From Candidatus Parcubacteria bacterium (GTDB lineage: Bacteria; Patescibacteriota; Minisyncoccia; Minisyncoccales; UBA6532), in contig JAUSNC010000051.1 of NCBI GenBank assembly GCA_030645645.1, forward strand, positions 1 to 8,057: DNA of 8,057 nucleotides, in the 5' to 3' direction. Under the pieces are notes generated by a model. It searched no databases and was not told the DNA's origin. It was given only the letters and a program-made list of their open reading frames with translations. Numbering within the stretch: the first letter of the stretch is position 1; every line of letters starts with the position of its first letter. Shown one piece after another: positions 5,241 through 8,057 of the stretch. The position numbers and the translations under genes are program-made.

Positions 5241-6383
5241 ATGACAAATATATGTGTAGTAGAATTAGGTAATTGTATGCATTCCGAATTCATCAATGAG
5301 GAAGCAAAGAGATTTCTGAAAGACGGAGACCTATTATTGGAAACTATCAAAGAGTTCAAACTGCCTGTACTGGTTGGTATTCAGAGAATTGACGAAATAT
5401 TATTCAAAGATACCTACGGACTATTCGCCAACGAAGGAAAAGATTCCAATATCCAAACTTGCCAAGGCTTATTCACCCACGTTGTCGCGTCACTGATTGG
5501 ATTAGAACATCTTAGATGGCAGACAGAAAGAGGATTTAAAGGAACCCAAAATATTACTTTCCTACCAGAATTCGCAGTTAACCGCCAAGCGCCGGATATA
5601 CTTCCTTTTCCATTAATTCTTGATTCTCAAGTAAAATATTATTACTGGGAAGAGAATAGTCTAGACATCAATCTCGGAAAAATACCGCAACGACCTCTAA
5701 TAAAACTAGGAAACACAACTGCAATCAGGATGTATGGATTCGACGCTTTACGAGATGCATTACATAAATTCTTTCTAAATCCACTGGGAAATCTGACTGC
5801 CTTAATCAATGCCATCAGATTAATAACTGAAAGCCCGGAAGAAACACCTATTATTTGGCCAATGGATATTGAAACGCCATATATAGGAAGTCTTGAGAAC
5901 GGATCAACACTATACAGACTTCTGCTGTCAGAACTTGAAAAACAAGGACTCCTGAAAACATTCATACCAATCAGCCAAGCCTGTGACCAAATGATGAAAC
6001 AGGGAGTGGAAGATACAAACGCCATCCCAGTCAGAGAATTGACAAAATGGACAAGCACGGAAAGCCAGATTGAACGCATAAATCAACTTAACCGAATATC
6101 CTTAGAAAGACCGGATGACGAATATCTTTTAGCAATCGCTAGTACTTCTGATTATTTCTCGGCATTACGAAGAAAAGCAAATGGCCCGATTAGATTGCCT
6201 GCAGTAAATCTTAAAGGCGAGAAAGAAACACTTATAATAAAGCATAACCAGTCGGTAATTGACGTTTGCAACGCCGCATACAAAGCATTAAAAGAGAAAA
6301 AAAGACTGACCGATATATTGAAAACCCAAGATATAAAGAAAAGTCCTCTTAAAGAAAGAATAATAAAGGAAGTTAACCTATAA
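5241..6383 (+). CDS. Putative GH57/NodB-like carbohydrate-active protein, divergent
   Basis: This soluble protein is 380 residues from ATG 5241. A TTG at 5235 is an alternative start two codons upstream. I preferred ATG because AAGAGTG then lies 10 bases away, as for the preceding gene. It has no signal peptide. Assignment is tentative. NITFLPEFAVNRQAPDIL (104-121) resembles the GH57 strand carrying the nucleophile ('WLPExAx'), with Glu110 in that place. IIWPMDIETPYIGS (204-217) resembles the acid/base region ('MDxExxGh'), with Asp209 and Glu211. A later Trp270 and LLAIASTSDYF (296-306) resemble the 'AxxSDW' end of the barrel. GH57 enzymes are alpha-amylases, glucanotransferases and branching enzymes. 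The typical N-terminal HxP motif is not evident, so it may be a remote or inactive relative. The gene is a monocistronic unit with its own promoter and terminator. The C-terminal tail is lysine-rich. Confidence 0.5.
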   Translation: MTNICVVELGNCMHSEFINEEAKRFLKDGDLLLETIKEFKLPVLVGIQRIDEILFKDTYGLFANEGKDSNIQTCQGLFTHVVASLIGLEHLRWQTERGFKGTQNITFLPEFAVNRQAPDILPFPLILDSQVKYYYWEENSLDINLGKIPQRPLIKLGNTTAIRMYGFDALRDALHKFFLNPLGNLTALINAIRLITESPEETPIIWPMDIETPYIGSLENGSTLYRLLLSELEKQGLLKTFIPISQACDQMMKQGVEDTNAIPVRELTKWTSTESQIERINQLNRISLERPDDEYLLAIASTSDYFSALRRKANGPIRLPAVNLKGEKETLIIKHNQSVIDVCNAAYKALKEKKRLTDILKTQDIKKSPLKERIIKEVNL

Positions 6384-6397
6384 ATTTCCTAACCACC

Positions 6398-6430
6398 AAA
6401 GCTACGAGTAATCGTAGACTTTTTTTATTT
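6398..6430 (+). terminator. Intrinsic terminator of the GH57-like gene
   Basis: CTACGA (6402-6407) pairs perfectly with TCGTAG (6412-6417) around a GTAA loop (a GNRA-like tetraloop position). AAAG (6398-6401) can extend pairing with CTTT (6419-6422) past one bulged A. Seven T residues (6420-6426) and ATTT follow. It separates the gene from the heat-shock operon. Confidence 0.85.
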
Positions 6431-6435
6431 CCTGA

Positions 6436-6462
6436 TTATCACTCTTGACATGAGACTGCTAA
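6436..6462 (+). promoter_or_regulatory. CIRCE operator (HrcA binding site)
   Basis: The left arm TTATCACTC (6436-6444) and right arm GACTGCTAA (6454-6462) are separated by 9 bases. The known CIRCE consensus is TTAGCACTC-N9-GAGTGCTAA, so each arm differs at one position and spacing is exact. The -35 box of the hrcA promoter lies in the spacer. The adjacent gene encodes HrcA, the protein known to bind this element, so autorepression released by heat or chaperone titration is expected. Confidence 0.88.
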
Positions 6463-6472
6463 AAATTATAAT
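6445..6472 (+). promoter_or_regulatory. Perfect sigma70-type promoter of hrcA-grpE-dnaK
   Basis: TTGACA (6445-6450) and TATAAT (6467-6472) both match consensus exactly, with a 16-base spacer. The -35 lies inside the CIRCE spacer. The predicted transcript start (about 6479-6481) coincides with the hrcA ATG at 6481, so the message should be leaderless. Confidence 0.85.
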
Positions 6473-6480
6473 GAATAATA

Positions 6481-7197
6481 ATGCTAACAGACCGGCAGAA
6501 ACAAATTCTTGACGACATAGTCAACGAATACATAGAATCGGCGCAACCTGTAAGCTCTAATTCACTTGAGAAGGTTTACGATTTGGATATTTCTCCCGCA
6601 ACCATCCGTATTGAAATGCAGAAATTGACTGACGGCGGATACGTTTTCCAGCCTCATACTTCTGCAGGCAGAATTCCAACAGACAAAGGTTACAGATTTT
6701 TCGTTGATGAACTTCAAGACTTATATAATGAAGAGAATATAGGTATTAAAGACGGATTGGAAATTGACGACTTGGATACGTTTGAAGACACTTTTTCCTT
6801 TTTTCAGGAGATAACGAAAAAAATAGCCGACAATTCCTCCAGTTTGACGTTAAGCTATATTTCAGACAGAGGCATTTTAACGAAGGATGGGTTGGAAAAA
6901 ATGCTTATGGAACCGGAATTCTCCGAAACCGAAGGTATTGTCAATTTTTTTGAGATGCTTGGTCAGTTTGAAAAAAATCTAGGCAGTTTTTCCGAAGAAT
7001 TTACAGAAACTCCTGAAATATTCATCGGAAAAGAAAGTCCGTTTCCCAAAGCAGGAAATTTCACTACAATAGTCTCCAAATTCCGTATGCCAAACAAGAA
7101 AACCGGAATAGTGGCAATTTTAGGCCCGAAACGAATGCCTTATCGAAAGAATATAGGGCTGATCAATTCTTTATTAAAATTAATGTCGGAAATTTAA
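6481..7197 (+). CDS. hrcA: Heat-inducible transcription repressor HrcA (short form)
   Basis: HrcA represses chaperone operons by binding CIRCE and is kept active by chaperonin or chaperone interaction. The N-terminal winged-helix domain (1-77) is highly typical: LTDRQKQILDDIVNEYIES (2-20), LDISPATIRIEMQKL (35-49) as recognition helix, and QPHTSAGRIPTDKGYRFFVDEL (57-78) as wing and linker. The C-terminal GAF-like end is also recognisable: IVSKFRMPNKKTGIVAILGPKRMPYRKNIGLI (197-228), with the family GP-x-RM-x-Y signature. At 238 residues it is about 100 shorter than the usual 340 or so. The loss falls in the middle, between the DNA-binding domain and the last part of the GAF-like domain, where the dimerisation insert normally lies. 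The start is ATG 6481. An ATG at 6471 is out of frame. There is no Shine-Dalgarno sequence. A CIRCE operator sits directly upstream. Confidence 0.9.
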   Translation: MLTDRQKQILDDIVNEYIESAQPVSSNSLEKVYDLDISPATIRIEMQKLTDGGYVFQPHTSAGRIPTDKGYRFFVDELQDLYNEENIGIKDGLEIDDLDTFEDTFSFFQEITKKIADNSSSLTLSYISDRGILTKDGLEKMLMEPEFSETEGIVNFFEMLGQFEKNLGSFSEEFTETPEIFIGKESPFPKAGNFTTIVSKFRMPNKKTGIVAILGPKRMPYRKNIGLINSLLKLMSEI

Positions 7198-7689
7198 ATG
7201 AAAGACAAAAAAAAGGAAAATATTGAAATAGAAGATATGGAGAAAAAACTTGAGGAATCAGAAAAACAGAGCAAGGAATACCTCACCGGCTGGCAGAGGG
7301 CAAGGGCAGACTTTCTGAATTATAAAAAAGAGGAAATAGAAAGGATAGAGAGTATAATAAATTACGCTAACGAGGAATTTATTCTGGAGCTTCTGCCGAT
7401 TGTGGATAACTTTGAGATAATTGAAAAAGGTTTGGCCGATAATCTGAAGGAAGATAATAATATAAAAGGAATTTTGCTTCTGAAAAATCAAATCCTGAAT
7501 TTTCTGAAAAAATACGGAATAGAAGAGATAAAAGCGGTCGGCGAAGAATTTAATCCAGGTGTACATGAAGCGACTGAAGAAGTGGAGAAAAAAGATTGTA
7601 AAACAGGCACAATTACTGAAGAAATTCAAAAAGGATATATAATGAAGGGAAAAATTTTAAGGCCGTCTAAAGTAAAAGTTGCGAAATAG
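7198..7689 (+). CDS. grpE: Nucleotide exchange factor GrpE
   Basis: GrpE is the cytoplasmic dimer that releases ADP from DnaK. The protein has 163 residues. A charged N-terminal helix (about 1-55, rich in Glu and Lys) forms the long coiled coil and includes YLTGWQRARADFLNYKK (28-44), the best conserved helix. The four-helix region follows, with ELLPIVDNFEIIEKGL (64-79). The C-terminal beta domain that contacts DnaK has GEEFNPGVHEA (115-125) and KGYIMKGKILRPSKVKV (145-161). Its ATG follows the hrcA TAA with no gap, so translation is probably coupled. Only a weak GGA lies upstream. The length is slightly below the 180-200 residues common elsewhere, owing to a short N-terminal tail. Confidence 0.93.
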   Translation: MKDKKKENIEIEDMEKKLEESEKQSKEYLTGWQRARADFLNYKKEEIERIESIINYANEEFILELLPIVDNFEIIEKGLADNLKEDNNIKGILLLKNQILNFLKKYGIEEIKAVGEEFNPGVHEATEEVEKKDCKTGTITEEIQKGYIMKGKILRPSKVKVAK

Positions 7690-7723
7690 TATATAATATT
7701 AATAAATAAAATAATAAAAAAAC

Positions 7724-8057
7724 ATGGCAAAAATATTAGGTATTGATCTTGGTACAGGAATTTCAAAAATTGCAATAATTGAGGCAGGTCAACCGAAAAT
7801 GTTGGAAAACAGGGAAGGTTCCCTCCTGACTCCTTCTATTGTCGCAATCTCCAAAACCAATGAAAGACTGGTTGGAATAGCTGCGAAAAGACAGGCAATT
7901 ACCAATCCTGAAAATACGATTTTTTCAATCAAAAGGTTAATTGGAAGGCGTTTTTCGGATCCCACCGTCCAGGCGGATAAGAAGCTTTTGCCTTATGAGC
8001 TCCGCGAATCTTCTGATGGCGGAGTTGAGGTAAAAATGGGGGGTAAATGGCTTAAAC
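7724..8057 (+). CDS. dnaK: Chaperone DnaK (Hsp70), N-terminal part, runs off window
   Basis: 111 codons of an Hsp70 ATPase domain are visible before the window ends. The start [12 protein letters not shown] is followed by [20 protein letters not shown] (47-66) and [17 protein letters not shown] (67-83). These are typical DnaK segments, with Lys70 at the position of the catalytic lysine of E. coli DnaK. Two normally invariant places deviate. The phosphate loop is LGTGIS (9-14) rather than LGTTNS. The segment EGSLLTPS (31-38) replaces EGxRTTPS. The ATG lies 34 bases after grpE with no Shine-Dalgarno sequence, in an A/T-only leader. A TATAAT at 7692 lacks a -35 box, so transcription most likely continues from the hrcA promoter. 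With HrcA, GrpE and probably a DnaJ nearby it refolds proteins in the cytoplasm. Confidence 0.92.
   Translation, partial: MAKILGIDLGTGISKIAIIEAGQPKMLENREGSLLTPSIVAISKTNERLVGIAAKRQAITNPENTIFSIKRLIGRRFSDPTVQADKKLLPYELRESSDGGVEVKMGGKWLK

Noticed and set aside
5642..6079. Minus-strand open frame of 145 codons inside the GH57-like gene
   Set aside because: It is antisense to a gene with a strong promoter and terminator, and has no start signals or recognisable domain.
6471..6473. ATG just upstream of hrcA as its start
   Set aside because: It is in a different frame and overlaps the -10 box.
7258..7629. Minus-strand open frame opposite grpE
   Set aside because: It is a Phe-rich mirror of the lysine/glutamate-rich GrpE coding strand, a typical shadow.
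7692..7697. Perfect TATAAT between grpE and dnaK as a separate dnaK promoter
   Set aside because: There is no -35 box at 15-19 bases and no TGn extension, and the surrounding spacer is almost pure A/T, so a chance match is likely. It could still act as a weak internal promoter.
1..8057. CRISPR array, tRNA, rRNA gene or insertion sequence
   Set aside because: No regularly spaced repeats, no cloverleaf-like tRNA sequence, no full rRNA segment and no transposase or terminal inverted repeats were seen on either strand.

Overview
The window is AT-rich, densely packed bacterial DNA. Short single-domain enzymes, small membrane proteins and a reduced HrcA suggest a member of the Candidate Phyla Radiation (Patescibacteria, Parcubacteria-like). 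This assignment is inferred from protein style, because there is no rRNA or other direct marker. All ten complete or terminating genes stop at TAA (7) or TAG (3), and no in-frame TGA interrupts any of them.

The left part (1-4764) is an envelope and division region. It holds the 3' end of a murF-like Mur ligase (+), a two-helix membrane protein (-), a FemAB-type peptidyltransferase (+), a four-helix membrane protein (-), the division protein FtsQ (+) and a large GT39/PMT-type membrane glycosyltransferase (-). Genes alternate strand one by one, so each sits in its own transcription unit. Convergent pairs are separated by hairpin terminators or, for ftsQ and the glycosyltransferase, overlap at their stop codons. 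Peptidoglycan precursor synthesis (MurF), cross-bridge addition (FemAB), septation (FtsQ) and sugar transfer to envelope molecules form a coherent cell-surface theme.

The middle (4861-6383) holds two plus-strand genes, each with its own promoter and terminator. One is an 87-residue protein of unknown function. The other is a 380-residue protein that I read as a divergent GH57/NodB-like carbohydrate-active enzyme.

The right part (6402-8057) is a heat-shock operon, hrcA-grpE-dnaK, with dnaK running off the window. A well-preserved CIRCE operator (two 9-base arms, each with one mismatch, and a 9-base spacer) encloses a perfect TTGACA -35 box. It is followed by a perfect TATAAT whose predicted transcript begins almost exactly at the hrcA ATG. 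HrcA is therefore predicted to repress its own operon from a leaderless mRNA.

Across the window two initiation styles appear. ATG genes with a -10 box 8-9 bases upstream and no Shine-Dalgarno sequence look leaderless. Genes with TTG or TTG/ATG starts carry a purine-rich AAGAGG-type motif close behind the -10 box. No gene-free stretch exceeds 300 bases, and I see no RNA gene, CRISPR array or mobile element.
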